A DNA stretch of 64,000 nucleotides from assembly GCF_032163505.1 (NCBI RefSeq), contig NZ_CP134147.1, positions 152,501 to 216,500 on the forward strand, in the 5' to 3' direction. The stretch is from Streptococcus parasanguinis. Lineage in GTDB: Bacteria; Bacillota; Bacilli; Lactobacillales; Streptococcaceae. Positions 17,216 through 26,695 of this stretch are shown here, in pieces; within the stretch, counting starts at the first letter, position 1, and each line of letters starts with the position of its first letter. Both the position numbers and the translations under genes were made by a program. The notes under the pieces were generated by a model. That model was not told the origin of the DNA. It ran no database searches and saw nothing but the letters and a program-made list of their open reading frames with translations.

Positions 17216-19089
17216 GTTTTACAGGACTTAGTCCCAAACAAGCCCAAGCTGTTGAAGTATTAAACAATCACATTTCTCTACCAGATGTAGAGGTGGCGGT
17301 CGCTCAGTCTGACCAAGCTTCTATCTCTATCAAGGGTGAGAATGGGCAGTATCAACTGACCTACCGCAAACCTCATCAACTCTACCGCGCCTTGTCTGTG
17401 CTAGCAACAGCTTTAGCAGAAGGAGACAAAGTAGAGATTGAAGAACAGGCGGCTTATGAAGATTTGGCCTATATGGCCGACTGTTCGCGCAACGCCGTGC
17501 TCAATGTCGCATCAGCCAAACAGATGATTGAACTCTTGGCTCTGATGGGTTATTCAACCTTTGAGCTCTATATGGAGGACACCTATCAGATTGAGGGGCA
17601 ACCTTACTTTGGTTATTTCCGTGGAGCCTACTCAGCTGAAGAGTTACAGGAAATCGAAGACTATGCCCAGCAGTTTGACATGACCTTTGTCCCATGCATC
17701 CAGACCTTGGCTCATTTATCAGCCTTTGTTAAATGGGGGGTTAAGGAAGTCCAGCAACTCCGCGATGTAGAGGATATTCTCCTCATCGGTGAAGAAAAAG
17801 TCTACGACCTGATTGACGGTATGTTTGCGACGTTATCTAAATTACAAACTCGCAAGGTCAACATCGGGATGGACGAAGCTCACTTGGTCGGTTTGGGTCG
17901 TTATCTTATCTTGAACGGTATTGTGGATCGGAGTCTCCTTATGTGCCAACATTTGGAGCGCGTGCTGGATATTGCAGACAAGTATGGTTTCCACTGCCAG
18001 ATGTGGAGTGATATGTTCTTCAAGCTTATGTCAGCAGATGGCCAGTACGACCGTGAGGTAGAAATTCCAGAAGAAACACGAGTTTATTTAGACCGTCTTA
18101 AAGACCGTGTGACCTTGGTTTACTGGGATTATTATCAGGATAGCGAGGAAAAATACAACCGAAACTTCCGTAATCACCATAAGATTAGTCAGGATATTGC
18201 CTTTGCTGGTGGTGCCTGGAAGTGGATTGGTTTTACGCCCCACAACCATTTCAGTCGCCTCGTCGCTCTTGAAGCCAATAAAGCCTGCCGTGCTAATCAG
18301 ATCAAGGAAGTCATTGTGACGGGCTGGGGGGACAATGGTGGTGAAACAGCCCAGTTCTCGATTCTCCCAAGTTTACAAATTTGGGCAGAACTCAGCTATT
18401 GCAATGATTTAGAGCGTCTTTCAGCTCACTTTAAGACCAATACAGGCCTATCCGTTGAGGACTTTATGCAGCTGGATCTGGCCAACCTCTTGCCAGACCT
18501 ACCAGACAATCTCAGTGGGATTAACCCTAACCGCTATGTCTTTTATCAGGATGTTCTTTGCCCAATTCTTGACAAGCACATGACACCTGAACAGGACAAG
18601 CCACACTTTGCCCAAGCAGCTGAGATTCTTTCTGACATTAAAGAAAAAGCGGGCGTCTACGCTTATCTCTTTGAAACTCAGGCACAGTTGAATGCTATTT
18701 TAAGTAGCAAGGTCGATGTAGGACGACGCATCCGTGAGGCCTATCACGCAGGTGATAAAGAGAGCTTGCAACAAATCGCTCAGGAAGAATTGCCAAAACT
18801 CAGAAGCCAGATTGAACACTTCCATGACCTCTTTAGTCACCAATGGTTGAAAGAAAACAAGGTCTTCGGCTTGGATACCGTAGATATCCGTATGGGTGGA
18901 CTCTTGCAACGCATCAAGCGAGCAGAAAGTCGGATTGAAAACTACCTAGCTGGTTCCATCACATGTATCGATGAACTAGAAGAAGAGATCTTACCATTCA
19001 ACGATTTCTACGGGGATCAGGACTTCGCAGCCACAACAGCTAATCAATGGCACACCATTGCGACAGCTTCGACCATTTATACAACGTAA
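17209..19089 (+). CDS. GH20 beta-N-acetylhexosaminidase (cytoplasmic GH20C type)
   Basis: A 626-residue family 20 hexosaminidase expected to remove beta-linked GlcNAc (or GalNAc) from glycan fragments in the cytoplasm. It is readable in [39 protein letters not shown], the catalytic Asp-Glu pair in [11 protein letters not shown], and GWGDNGGET. No signal peptide or LPXTG anchor is present, unlike the surface hexosaminidase StrH, and it resembles pneumococcal GH20C. I chose ATG 17209 behind CAGGAGGAAAACC, overlapping the ROK stop, rather than the earlier ATG at 17143, which lies inside the ROK gene. Confidence 0.9.
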   Translation: MVSFTGLSPKQAQAVEVLNNHISLPDVEVAVAQSDQASISIKGENGQYQLTYRKPHQLYRALSVLATALAEGDKVEIEEQAAYEDLAYMADCSRNAVLNVASAKQMIELLALMGYSTFELYMEDTYQIEGQPYFGYFRGAYSAEELQEIEDYAQQFDMTFVPCIQTLAHLSAFVKWGVKEVQQLRDVEDILLIGEEKVYDLIDGMFATLSKLQTRKVNIGMDEAHLVGLGRYLILNGIVDRSLLMCQHLERVLDIADKYGFHCQMWSDMFFKLMSADGQYDREVEIPEETRVYLDRLKDRVTLVYWDYYQDSEEKYNRNFRNHHKISQDIAFAGGAWKWIGFTPHNHFSRLVALEANKACRANQIKEVIVTGWGDNGGETAQFSILPSLQIWAELSYCNDLERLSAHFKTNTGLSVEDFMQLDLANLLPDLPDNLSGINPNRYVFYQDVLCPILDKHMTPEQDKPHFAQAAEILSDIKEKAGVYAYLFETQAQLNAILSSKVDVGRRIREAYHAGDKESLQQIAQEELPKLRSQIEHFHDLFSHQWLKENKVFGLDTVDIRMGGLLQRIKRAESRIENYLAGSITCIDELEEEILPFNDFYGDQDFAATTANQWHTIATASTIYTT

Positions 19090-19134
19090 AAAATGCCAAG
19101 TTGGATGACAGGTATCTCATCCACGGTGGGATAG

Positions 19135-19182
19135 GAGTAGAAGAGGAACTGTCTTTACGACCACCCTTTTCTACTCTTTTTT
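19135..19182 (+). terminator. Terminator of the mannosidase operon
   Basis: GAGTAGAAGAGG pairs with CCTTTTCTACTC (one mismatch), followed by six T. Confidence 0.8.
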
Positions 19183-19227
19183 AAAGCTATGTCATAAATT
19201 TGTAGAATTTTTTCTATAATTAGGAGT

Positions 19228-19276
19228 TTGAAAATGTAAATGGGCTATCTTATAATAGGTGATGTAAACGCTACCA
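19228..19276 (+). promoter_or_regulatory. Promoter of the glycan ABC transporter with downstream cre site
   Basis: TTGAAA (19228-19233), 17 bp, TATAAT (19251-19256). A cre site TGTAAACGCTACCA (19263-19276), one mismatch to consensus, covers the transcription start. That is a typical position for CcpA repression by roadblock. Confidence 0.8.
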
Positions 19277-19316
19277 AAGTAAATAAACACGCTCAAGGCT
19301 CAAAGGGGGGAGTTAA

Positions 19317-20246
19317 ATGAAAAAGTTTGTAAGGACTCTGAGAGAAAATTTCATTTTTCTTTTAATGGTCTTACCTGGTGCAGCGTGGTTAATCTTATTC
19401 TTCTATATTCCGGTTTTTGGGAATATCGTAGCATTTAAGGACTATCATATTACGGGAGAGGGCTTCATTGACAGTGTCATGAAGAGTAAGTGGGTTGGCT
19501 TTGACAACTTCAAGTTCCTCTTTAGTTCCAAAGATGCCTACATTATTACAAGAAACACGGTATTGTACAACTTAGGATTCATCTTCTTAGGATTGATTGT
19601 TTCCGTTGGGATCGCCATCATCTTTAGTGAGTTGAGATCAAAAAGAGTGGTCAAGGTGCTTCAAACCTCCATGCTCTTCCCATACTTCCTATCATGGGTT
19701 ATCATCAGCTTCTTCACCGATGCCTTCCTTAACGTGGACAAAGGATTGGTCAACCACATCTTAACTTCATTTGGTATGAAAGCCATCAATTTCTACTCGG
19801 AATTGTGGATCTGGCCAGCGCTTCTCCTCTTCTTAGGAATCTGGAAAGGCTTTGGTTATAGTAGTGTCATGTACTATGCAACCATCATGGGAATTGACCC
19901 AACTTACTATGAAGCAGCGACTGTGGATGGTGCGTCTAAGTGGCAACGCATTCGCAACATCACCATTCCTCAGTTGTCTTCCTTGATTACGGTTTTGACT
20001 ATTCTTGCAGTCGGAAATATCTTCCGCGCAGATTTCGGTCTTTTCTACCAAATCCCGCATAATGCTGGAGCGCTCTATAGTGTGACCAACGTTATTGATG
20101 TTTATGTCTACAACGGTTTGACCAAGTCAGGGGATATCGGGATGACAGCAGCAGCCGGTCTTTACCAATCGGTAGTCGGTTTGGTTCTTGTTTTAATCTC
20201 AAATATCATTGCCCGTCGCATTGATAAGAATGCCGCTCTCTTCTAG
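19317..20246 (+). CDS. ngtP1: N-glycan ABC transporter permease 1 (LplB/NgtP1 type)
   Basis: A 309-residue inner-membrane permease of the carbohydrate uptake ABC family (LplB branch) with six predicted helices. The EAA loop YYEAATVDGASKWQRIRNITIP is clear. In pneumococcus the homologous permease pair with its binding protein (SP_0090-0092) imports N-glycan fragments. The name here rests on similarity of the associated binding lipoprotein and on the surrounding mannosidases. ATG 19317 follows GGGGGGAGTTA. No ATPase gene is nearby; such systems use the shared ATPase MsmK. Confidence 0.82.
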   Translation: MKKFVRTLRENFIFLLMVLPGAAWLILFFYIPVFGNIVAFKDYHITGEGFIDSVMKSKWVGFDNFKFLFSSKDAYIITRNTVLYNLGFIFLGLIVSVGIAIIFSELRSKRVVKVLQTSMLFPYFLSWVIISFFTDAFLNVDKGLVNHILTSFGMKAINFYSELWIWPALLLFLGIWKGFGYSSVMYYATIMGIDPTYYEAATVDGASKWQRIRNITIPQLSSLITVLTILAVGNIFRADFGLFYQIPHNAGALYSVTNVIDVYVYNGLTKSGDIGMTAAAGLYQSVVGLVLVLISNIIARRIDKNAALF

Positions 20247-20259
20247 AAAGGAGGATCGT

Positions 20260-21192
20260 ATGAAAAAATCAACCATTCAAAAAGAAAAAATTGATAATGT
20301 CGGGATCCATTCTTTCAGTAAGAAGAGCAACTTCTTCTTTACCTTGTTGTTGACCTTGGTCGGATTGACCTGTGTGCTTCCCTTCATCTTCGTTGTCATG
20401 ATCTCTTTGACTGACGAACAAAGTTTGGCAGTCCATGGCTTCCAATTCTGGCCAGCAAAATTTGGATTTGATGGTTACCTCTTCTTGGTACAGTTCAAAG
20501 ACAAAATCTTGCAAGCCCTCTTCATTACCTTGTTTGTGACCATTGTGGGAACAGCATGTAATGTCTTTATCACCACAACCTATGCTTACGCAATCTCACG
20601 GAGTACCTTTAAATACCGCAAGTTCTTTACCGTATTTTCACTCCTTAGTATGCTCTTTAGTGCAGGGTTGGTTCCAAGCTACATTGTGACCACTCAACTC
20701 TTGCAATTGGGTGATACCATCGGGGCTTTGATTATCCCAATGTTGCTCAGTCCATTTAACATCATCTTGATGCGGACCTTCTTTAAACGGACCATTCCAG
20801 AAGCTATCCTTGAATCCGCTCGGATCGATGGGGCAAGTGAAACACGGATCTTCTTCCAAATCTGCTTGCCATTGTCTCTACCAGGGATTGCGACTATCAG
20901 TTTGTTCACTGCTTTAGGGTTCTGGAACGACTGGTTCAATGCCCTCCTCTATATTAAGAGTGACAACCTTTACCCATTGCAATACCTCTTGATGCAAATC
21001 CAAAACAATATGGATTACATCGCTAAAAACGTCGGGGTATCCGGCCAATTGGCAGGAGCTGTACAATCCATCCCACGGGAAACAGGACGTATGGCCATGG
21101 TGGTTGTGGCAACAGTGCCAATCGCCATTCTCTATCCATTCTTCCAACGCTACTTTGTAAAAGGCTTGACCATCGGTGGTGTGAAAGAATAA
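20260..21192 (+). CDS. ngtP2: N-glycan ABC transporter permease 2 (YtcP/NgtP2 type)
   Basis: A 310-residue partner permease with six membrane helices and the EAA loop ILESARIDGASETRIFFQICLP. It ends in the FVKGLTIGGVKE tail characteristic of YtcP-like permeases of complex glycans. I chose ATG 20260 behind AAGGAGGATCGT, 13 bp after the permease 1 stop. The open frame begins earlier at 20209 but overlaps permease 1. It would form the heterodimeric channel with the previous gene product. Confidence 0.82.
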   Translation: MKKSTIQKEKIDNVGIHSFSKKSNFFFTLLLTLVGLTCVLPFIFVVMISLTDEQSLAVHGFQFWPAKFGFDGYLFLVQFKDKILQALFITLFVTIVGTACNVFITTTYAYAISRSTFKYRKFFTVFSLLSMLFSAGLVPSYIVTTQLLQLGDTIGALIIPMLLSPFNIILMRTFFKRTIPEAILESARIDGASETRIFFQICLPLSLPGIATISLFTALGFWNDWFNALLYIKSDNLYPLQYLLMQIQNNMDYIAKNVGVSGQLAGAVQSIPRETGRMAMVVVATVPIAILYPFFQRYFVKGLTIGGVKE

Positions 21193-21271
21193 CATCGTTC
21201 ATTGAAAATCAGCAGGATTTTCAACTCATAACTTAGTCTAAAAAGAAAATAACATAAAGGAGATTTTTCTT

Positions 21272-22753
21272 ATGAAAAATTGGAAAAAATACGCGTTAGC
21301 ATCTGCTAGTGTCATCGCTCTTGGAGCTACTCTTGCTGCTTGTGGAAACCTTACAGGGAACAACAAGAAGTCAGCAACAACTGAAGACGGTAAACCAATC
21401 ATCAAGATGTACCAAATCGGTGATAAACCAGATAACTTGGATGTTCTTCTTAAAAATGCCAACAAGATCATTGAAAAGAAAGTTGGCGCAAAATTGGATA
21501 TCCAATATCTTGGTTGGGGTGACTACGCACAAAAAATGAACGTTATCATCTCATCTGGTGAAAACTATGATATTGCCTTTGCTAATAACTACGTTATCAA
21601 CGCTCAAAAAGGTGCTTATGCTGACTTGACAGAATTGTACAAGAAAGAAGGAAAAGACCTTTACAAAGCACTTGACCCAGCTTACATCAAAGGGAACACT
21701 GTAAATGGCAAGATCTATGCTGTTCCAGTAGCAGCCAACGTTGCATCTTCTCAAAACTTTGCCTTCAACGGACCACTTGTTGAAAAATATGGTATCGACA
21801 TCTCAAACGTCAAAGACTATGCTTCTCTTGAACCAGTCTTGAAAGCCATTAAAGAAAAAGATCCAAACGTTGTTCCATTTGCCATGAACAAGAGCTACGG
21901 TGGACCTTCAGATGACTTCGACTATGTAGCTGTTGATGGACTTCCATTCGTTGTTGACTTGAAAGGTGATACTACGAAGATCGTTGACCGTTACACAATC
22001 CCTCGTTATGTAGAAAACTTGAAGACTCTTCATAAATACTACGAAGCAGGATACATTCCAAAAGACGTAGCTACAAGCGATACTGGTTATGATCTTTCTC
22101 AAGATACATGGTTGGTTCGTGAAGAAACAGTAGGACCAGCTGACTACGGCAATAGCTTGCTTTCTCGTGTAGCAAACCGTAAGATCGACATCAAACCATT
22201 TACTGAACTTTACAAGAAGAACAATACCACTCAAGTAGCTAACTTTGTTATCTCAAACAACTCTAAGAACAAAGAAAAAGCTATGGAAGTGTTGAACCTC
22301 TTGAACACTGATCCAGAACTCTTGAACGGACTTGTTTATGGACCAGAAGGCAAGAACTGGGAAAAAGTACCAGGTAAAGAAAACCGTGTCAAAGTCTTGG
22401 ATGGCTACAACGGAAACACTCACATGTCTGGATGGAACACTGGTAACAACTGGATTCTTTACATCAACGAAAACGTAACAGATGAACAAATTGCACAATC
22501 TAAGAAAGATTTGGAAACTGCAAAAGAATCTCCAGCACTTGGCTTCATCTTTAACACAGATAAAGTGAAATCAGAAATCACTGCTCTTACAAATACTTTG
22601 AACCAATTCGCAGGTGCGATCAATACTGGTACAGTGGATCCTGAAGTAGAAGTTCCTAAGATGCTTGAAAAATTGAAATCAGAAGGTGCTTACCAAAAAG
22701 TGCTTGACGAAATGCAAAAACAATACGACGAATTCCTTGCTTCTAAAAAATAA
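21272..22753 (+). CDS. ngtS: N-glycan-binding lipoprotein of the ABC transporter (NgtS type)
   Basis: A 493-residue family 1 solute-binding lipoprotein. The signal peptide and lipobox LAAC (Cys-24) are clear. The mature protein (QIGDKPDNLD, LDIQYLGWGDYAQKM, GWNTGNNWILYINE, SPALGFIFNT) reads as a close relative of the pneumococcal N-glycan receptor NgtS. It should capture glycan fragments outside the membrane and deliver them to the two permeases encoded just upstream. Codon use is strongly biased, suggesting high expression. A 79-bp spacer and AAAGGAG precede the start; a strong terminator follows. Confidence 0.86.
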   Translation: MKNWKKYALASASVIALGATLAACGNLTGNNKKSATTEDGKPIIKMYQIGDKPDNLDVLLKNANKIIEKKVGAKLDIQYLGWGDYAQKMNVIISSGENYDIAFANNYVINAQKGAYADLTELYKKEGKDLYKALDPAYIKGNTVNGKIYAVPVAANVASSQNFAFNGPLVEKYGIDISNVKDYASLEPVLKAIKEKDPNVVPFAMNKSYGGPSDDFDYVAVDGLPFVVDLKGDTTKIVDRYTIPRYVENLKTLHKYYEAGYIPKDVATSDTGYDLSQDTWLVREETVGPADYGNSLLSRVANRKIDIKPFTELYKKNNTTQVANFVISNNSKNKEKAMEVLNLLNTDPELLNGLVYGPEGKNWEKVPGKENRVKVLDGYNGNTHMSGWNTGNNWILYINENVTDEQIAQSKKDLETAKESPALGFIFNTDKVKSEITALTNTLNQFAGAINTGTVDPEVEVPKMLEKLKSEGAYQKVLDEMQKQYDEFLASKK

Positions 22754-22767
22754 GAACAGGTAGTGCG

Positions 22768-22800
22768 AAAAGGCTTTGGAGGAATCTCCAGAGCCTTTTT
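22768..22800 (+). terminator. Terminator of the glycan transporter operon
   Basis: AAAAGGCTTTGGA and TCCAGAGCCTTTTT form a 13-bp stem with one mismatch around a 6-base loop, ending in a T-run. Confidence 0.88.
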
Positions 22801-22864
22801 AATCCTTTATGAAAATGAACCCTGGAAATGAAAATCAATATTTCAATTTACTAATGTAAATGCG

Positions 22865-22892
22865 GGAAAGCGTTTTATTTTTATGGTATAAT
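22865..22892 (+). promoter_or_regulatory. Extended -10 promoter of the yesL-HK-RR operon with weak cre-like site
   Basis: TGGTATAAT (22884-22892) is an extended -10 element with no recognisable -35. A cre-like GGAAAGCGTTTTAT (22865-22878), three mismatches to consensus, occupies the -35 region. Confidence 0.5.
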
Positions 22893-22922
22893 AGAATGAC
22901 TAATTGGAAAAGAGGCTGAATG

Positions 22923-23534
22923 ATGGGGAAAATCATCGAGTTCATTTTTACGAGAGTCTATGTTGCCATGCTGGTAACAGGGATTTTTTGGGTCTTGACG
23001 ATCTGTGGGGGCATCCTTCTAGGAGTAGGACCAGCCAGTGCCACTATCATGAGCCTCTATGCGGAAAATGGCATGACCTACAAGGACTATCATTGGTCAC
23101 GCGCTTGGGAACTCTTCAAAGAAAATCTGGTTCCGGCCAATCAAGTTTTTTACACCTTCTTTGCCATTGAAGGAATCCTCCTCTATGGCATGTACCTCAT
23201 GATCCAGATTCCTCACTTAAATTTCTTCCAAATTTTGGTTCTTCTGTTTAATCTAGTTTTCCTCTTGGTTGCGCCTCTAGCTTACGCTGTTTATTTGAAA
23301 TTGCAAGTGCATTTTGCTCTCTCTTATGCCAACAGTATCAAGCTCAGTTTGATCGGAATGTTGCTGGACATTCGTCCAGTTCTTAAGCTCATCCTTGGAA
23401 CAGCACTACTTGGTGTCATTAGCTATTATATGCCAGCCCTTCTCTTTTTTGTCTTGATCGGCGTCTGGCATTTCTTTGTCAATGATATCTTTGACCCTGT
23501 TTATCAAAATATCCACGAAAAATTGGTATCCTAA
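22923..23534 (+). CDS. YesL/DUF624 family membrane protein
   Basis: A roughly 203-residue membrane protein with five to six hydrophobic segments (IFWVLTICGGILLGVGPASATIMSLY in the first part). It belongs to the YesL/DUF624 family, whose members lie beside YesM/YesN two-component systems and carbohydrate transporters in Firmicutes. Two consecutive ATG codons (22920, 22923) are possible starts, behind AGAGGCTG. It is the first gene of a three-gene operon with histidine kinase and response regulator, as in pneumococcal TCS07. It may help sensing, but its role is not established. Confidence 0.82.
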   Translation: MGKIIEFIFTRVYVAMLVTGIFWVLTICGGILLGVGPASATIMSLYAENGMTYKDYHWSRAWELFKENLVPANQVFYTFFAIEGILLYGMYLMIQIPHLNFFQILVLLFNLVFLLVAPLAYAVYLKLQVHFALSYANSIKLSLIGMLLDIRPVLKLILGTALLGVISYYMPALLFFVLIGVWHFFVNDIFDPVYQNIHEKLVS

Positions 23535-23536
23535 CG

Positions 23537-25183
23537 ATGAAAAAAATCTGGTTAAGTACGCTTTTAAAATTCTACGCCTATGTCATGGTGGTCATTTTGA
23601 CCATTATGGGTCTCGTCGTAGCGGGGATCTCTTGGAAAAACCAGCAAGCTGAAGCCGATCGGATCGCCCAACGGGTCTTGACTGAAGTCGTGACGGATCT
23701 CGAGACCTCTTATCAGCGGGTCACACAAGAAGGGCGTAGTCTCGTTGAAAACCCTGCAAAATTAGAAGGGGTTTATCGCTATTTTACCTTGTCACCATCG
23801 GAGTATGAGACTTGGCGATTGAATGCCCAGTTTCCTTCTTATATCCAATTGTCCCTACATAAGAATATTGACAGTCTCTATTTGAGCAATAAAAACATCG
23901 AGGGTATCGATGTCACCTTGTCGGATTACAAGACAGTATTTGTCTCTACCCGGCAATCGAAGGGGGGTAAGCAAGTTTCCGCGGACCATTACAAGGCTCC
24001 TGCGACAGCCATTCCGGTTCCTTTGACAGATCCGACTACGGGTGCTGGAGTTGGGATTGCTTATATTACTCTGGACCAGGAAATTTTGACGGCAGCGATT
24101 GACAATGCTAGAGGAGATCTACCGGTTGCTGTGCGGATCTTCACGCCCTTTGGGAAAGAAATGTACCATGAAGGGGATAAGGAGCAAGCAAAAGATGTTA
24201 AATGGCAAACCCGTAGCACGATCTATGGCTACAAGGTGGATGTAGTCGTTTCTGAAAGTTATTTGGTCAAGAAGGGTCTAGCTAACCTGACCACTTTTCT
24301 CTCCATTGCTTTCCTGATTTTCTTGATCCTGTACTTGTTATTACGGCAGATTTTCAAAAATTACCGGCGTCAAGTCCTCGATTTGGTCGATACCATGAAT
24401 CAGATCAGTCAAGGCGATAGTGAACGTCGGATTGATACTTCGACGAAGGACCAAGAACTTTTGGTCATTGGTAATATGATCAATACCATGTTAGACAATA
24501 TGGACAAGAACATTCGGGATATCTACCAGTTGCAGCTCAGCCAAAAAGATGCCAATATGCGGGCCCTACAAGCCCAGATCAATCCCCATTTCATGTACAA
24601 TACACTGGAATTTATCCGGATGTATGCCGTCATGCAAGAGCAGGATGAATTGGGTGATATTATCTATGAGTTTAGTAGTCTCTTGCGCAATAATATCTCA
24701 GATGAGCGAGTGACGACGGTTGAAAATGAGCTCGAATTTTGTCGCAAATACAGCTACCTCTGCATGGTACGTTATCCCAAATCGATCGCCTATGGCTTTA
24801 AGATCGATCCAGGTTTGGAAAAAATGAAGATTCCAAAATTCACCATCCAGCCTTTGGTCGAGAACTATTTTGCACATGGAGTGGATCACAAACGCAAGGA
24901 CAATGTGATTAGTGTCAAAGTCTTGCAAGGAGAAGGGCAAGTCATGATTCTAGTTACTGATAATGGGCGCGGGATGGAAGAAGAACAGCTAGAAAGCATT
25001 CAAGAGATACTAGCCAATCGCAATCCACGCTCAGAAATCGAAGAAAAGAGTGGGCGGCAGTCCATCGGAATTATCAATGTTCATGAACGCATGCTACTCT
25101 ATTTTGGAGATCGCTACCATATCCAAGTCTTCTCCCAACCTCACCATGGAGTGACCTATACGATAACCATTCAAGATGAATAA
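23537..25183 (+). CDS. YesM/LytS-type sensor histidine kinase (pneumococcal HK07-like)
   Basis: A 548-residue sensor kinase. An N-terminal membrane helix (about 10-32) and a second at about 255-275 bracket an extracellular sensor domain of roughly 220 residues. A HAMP linker follows, then the His-kinase domain ALQAQINPHFMYNTLEFIRM with the phospho-acceptor His. The HATPase_c boxes are QPLVENYFAHG, DNGRGM and SIGIINVHERM. Position after yesL and before an AraC-type regulator matches pneumococcal TCS07, which is reported to control N-glycan use. That function is inferred from the locus. The stop overlaps the response regulator frame region. Confidence 0.9.
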   Translation: MKKIWLSTLLKFYAYVMVVILTIMGLVVAGISWKNQQAEADRIAQRVLTEVVTDLETSYQRVTQEGRSLVENPAKLEGVYRYFTLSPSEYETWRLNAQFPSYIQLSLHKNIDSLYLSNKNIEGIDVTLSDYKTVFVSTRQSKGGKQVSADHYKAPATAIPVPLTDPTTGAGVGIAYITLDQEILTAAIDNARGDLPVAVRIFTPFGKEMYHEGDKEQAKDVKWQTRSTIYGYKVDVVVSESYLVKKGLANLTTFLSIAFLIFLILYLLLRQIFKNYRRQVLDLVDTMNQISQGDSERRIDTSTKDQELLVIGNMINTMLDNMDKNIRDIYQLQLSQKDANMRALQAQINPHFMYNTLEFIRMYAVMQEQDELGDIIYEFSSLLRNNISDERVTTVENELEFCRKYSYLCMVRYPKSIAYGFKIDPGLEKMKIPKFTIQPLVENYFAHGVDHKRKDNVISVKVLQGEGQVMILVTDNGRGMEEEQLESIQEILANRNPRSEIEEKSGRQSIGIINVHERMLLYFGDRYHIQVFSQPHHGVTYTITIQDE

Positions 25184-25193
25184 AGGAGACAGA

Positions 25194-26498
25194 ATGTACA
25201 AAGTCTTATTAGTAGACGATGAGTATATGATTACAGAAGGGTTAAAAAAATTAATCCCCTTTGACCACTGGAATATGGAAGTGGTCGCAACTGCTGAAGA
25301 TGCAGACCAGGCCCTTGATTATGTGCGAGAACATCCGGTGGATGTGGTGATCACGGATGTCAATATGCCTGGAAAGACCGGACTTCAGATGATTGCTGAG
25401 ATGAAGGATTTGATGCCAGATGCTGCTTTTATCATTATGTCAGGCTATCAGGATTTTGAATATGTCAAAACAGCCCTCAATTTGCGCGTGGCAGACTACC
25501 TGCTCAAACCGGTCAATAAGGTGGAGATGGGCAATATCCTAGAAAAAATCCAGCACCAAATCCAGCAACCAAGCCAAGAGTTGGCCAACCGCTTGATTCA
25601 CGATGACATCTCTGAGGAAGAGTTTTGTCGGTATATCGCAGGCCGGAATTCACTGTGGATTGGGATTGCTAAGGAGAAAAAAGGTTTTATCAGCTCGTCT
25701 TACCAAGTTCTCGGGCAAAATCTTCAACTCTTTATCTCAGATCAAGAAGAAGAAGCCATGATTGAGAAGGCCTTTGAGCCACCTTATAAGGAGCACTTTC
25801 ATCAATTTAAGGACCTAGTGGAGCGGAGTCTCTTTTATGGAGCGACCCCTCTCAATCAAGATGAAGAGGTCTTCCATTACTACGAGCCGGCCTACCGGGT
25901 GATCATGCAAGGAAATATCCAACAGATCTTAGAAGAACTGGACTGGTTGGAAAAAATGATCCTTGAGAAGACACCCAAGGTTTCGCTGACCAAGCAACTC
26001 TTTATCCAATTTTTGATGGATGTCTTTCATTTGTTTGAATACCTACAAGGAGATGATTTGGCCGATGTGGTCAAGAAAGTCCAAGAAGCTGCTACCTTTA
26101 GAGAGATGATTAGCTTTATCCAGGAAGAATTGTCCCGTTTCTTATCCCACTATCGGATGAACGAAAATGTAGCGAGTGTCCTCCAAGTGATTAGCCGTGA
26201 TTACCAAAAAGAGCTGTCGCTCAAGGACATCAGTCAGGCTCTCTTTATCAATCCAGTCTATTTAGGCCAATTGATTAAACGAGAAACCAATGCAACGTTC
26301 GCAGAACTCCTCAACAAACAGCGGATTAAGGCTGCCCAGCAGCTCCTCTTATCGACCAATGATAGTATTGAAGATATCTGCTACAAGGTCGGTTACAGTA
26401 ATGTTGGCTATTTCTACAAGGTTTTTCGCAAACTCTGTGGAAAATCGCCTAAAACTTATCGCTTACAAGTCATGACAGAGCATACAGAAGATGAGTAA
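25194..26498 (+). CDS. YesN/AraC-type response regulator (pneumococcal RR07-like)
   Basis: A 434-residue regulator. The receiver domain (1-120) has Asp-8/Asp-9 and the phosphorylation site Asp-55 in VVITDVNMPG. A helical linker follows, and an AraC-type double helix-turn-helix closes the protein (about 330-425: LSLKDISQALFINPVYLGQL, IEDICYKVGYSNVGYFYKVF). It should activate promoters in this glycan locus. I chose ATG 25194 behind AAAGGAGACAGA; an in-frame ATG at 25176 lies inside the kinase gene. The last 12 codons and terminator are duplicated at 27862-27928, after the inserted gene pair. Confidence 0.9.
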   Translation: MYKVLLVDDEYMITEGLKKLIPFDHWNMEVVATAEDADQALDYVREHPVDVVITDVNMPGKTGLQMIAEMKDLMPDAAFIIMSGYQDFEYVKTALNLRVADYLLKPVNKVEMGNILEKIQHQIQQPSQELANRLIHDDISEEEFCRYIAGRNSLWIGIAKEKKGFISSSYQVLGQNLQLFISDQEEEAMIEKAFEPPYKEHFHQFKDLVERSLFYGATPLNQDEEVFHYYEPAYRVIMQGNIQQILEELDWLEKMILEKTPKVSLTKQLFIQFLMDVFHLFEYLQGDDLADVVKKVQEAATFREMISFIQEELSRFLSHYRMNENVASVLQVISRDYQKELSLKDISQALFINPVYLGQLIKRETNATFAELLNKQRIKAAQQLLLSTNDSIEDICYKVGYSNVGYFYKVFRKLCGKSPKTYRLQVMTEHTEDE

Positions 26499-26527
26499 AA
26501 GGCTGAGACAAATCGTCTCAGCCTTTT
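26463..26527 (+). repeat. Direct repeat, copy 1: 3' end of the response regulator gene plus terminator
   Basis: TTACAAGTCATG to the stop TGA and on to AAAA (26463-26500) is identical to 27862-27899. The terminator GGCTGAGAC-AAATC-GTCTCAGCC follows (26501-26523) with flanking A- and T-runs. Copy 2 has the same stem but a loop of opposite strand. Confidence 0.9.
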
Positions 26528-26529
26528 AA

Positions 26530-26571
26530 TTGAAGATAAAATCTTCTTAGAAACTTTCCTTAGGAGAGTAC
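26530..26571 (-). repeat. Inverted partial copy of the BOX-like repeat
   Basis: On the minus strand this stretch reads GTACTCTCCTAAGGAAAG, then an AAGAAGATTTTATCTTCAA hairpin. It matches the terminal part of the longer element at 60447-60489 with a few differences. Confidence 0.7.
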
Positions 26572-26620
26572 ATAACAGAAGGTTAGGGACTCTAAAGCTA
26601 AGTTTTGAGTATTTTTTTAT

Positions 26621-26675
26621 TTGACAAAAATAAGTAGACGGTGTATACTTTATAAAAAGTAGACAACGTATACTT
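26621..26675 (+). promoter_or_regulatory. tetR-type promoter with two tandem operators
   Basis: TTGACA (26621-26626), 17 bp, TATACT (26644-26649). Two related imperfect palindromes follow each other: AAGTAGAC-GGT-GTATACTT (26632-26650) across the -10, and AAGTAGAC-AAC-GTATACTT (26657-26675) downstream, 25 bp apart. They are likely binding sites of the TetR-family protein encoded next. Confidence 0.75.
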
Positions 26676-26695
26676 CGATAAGGGAAGGTGGTCAA

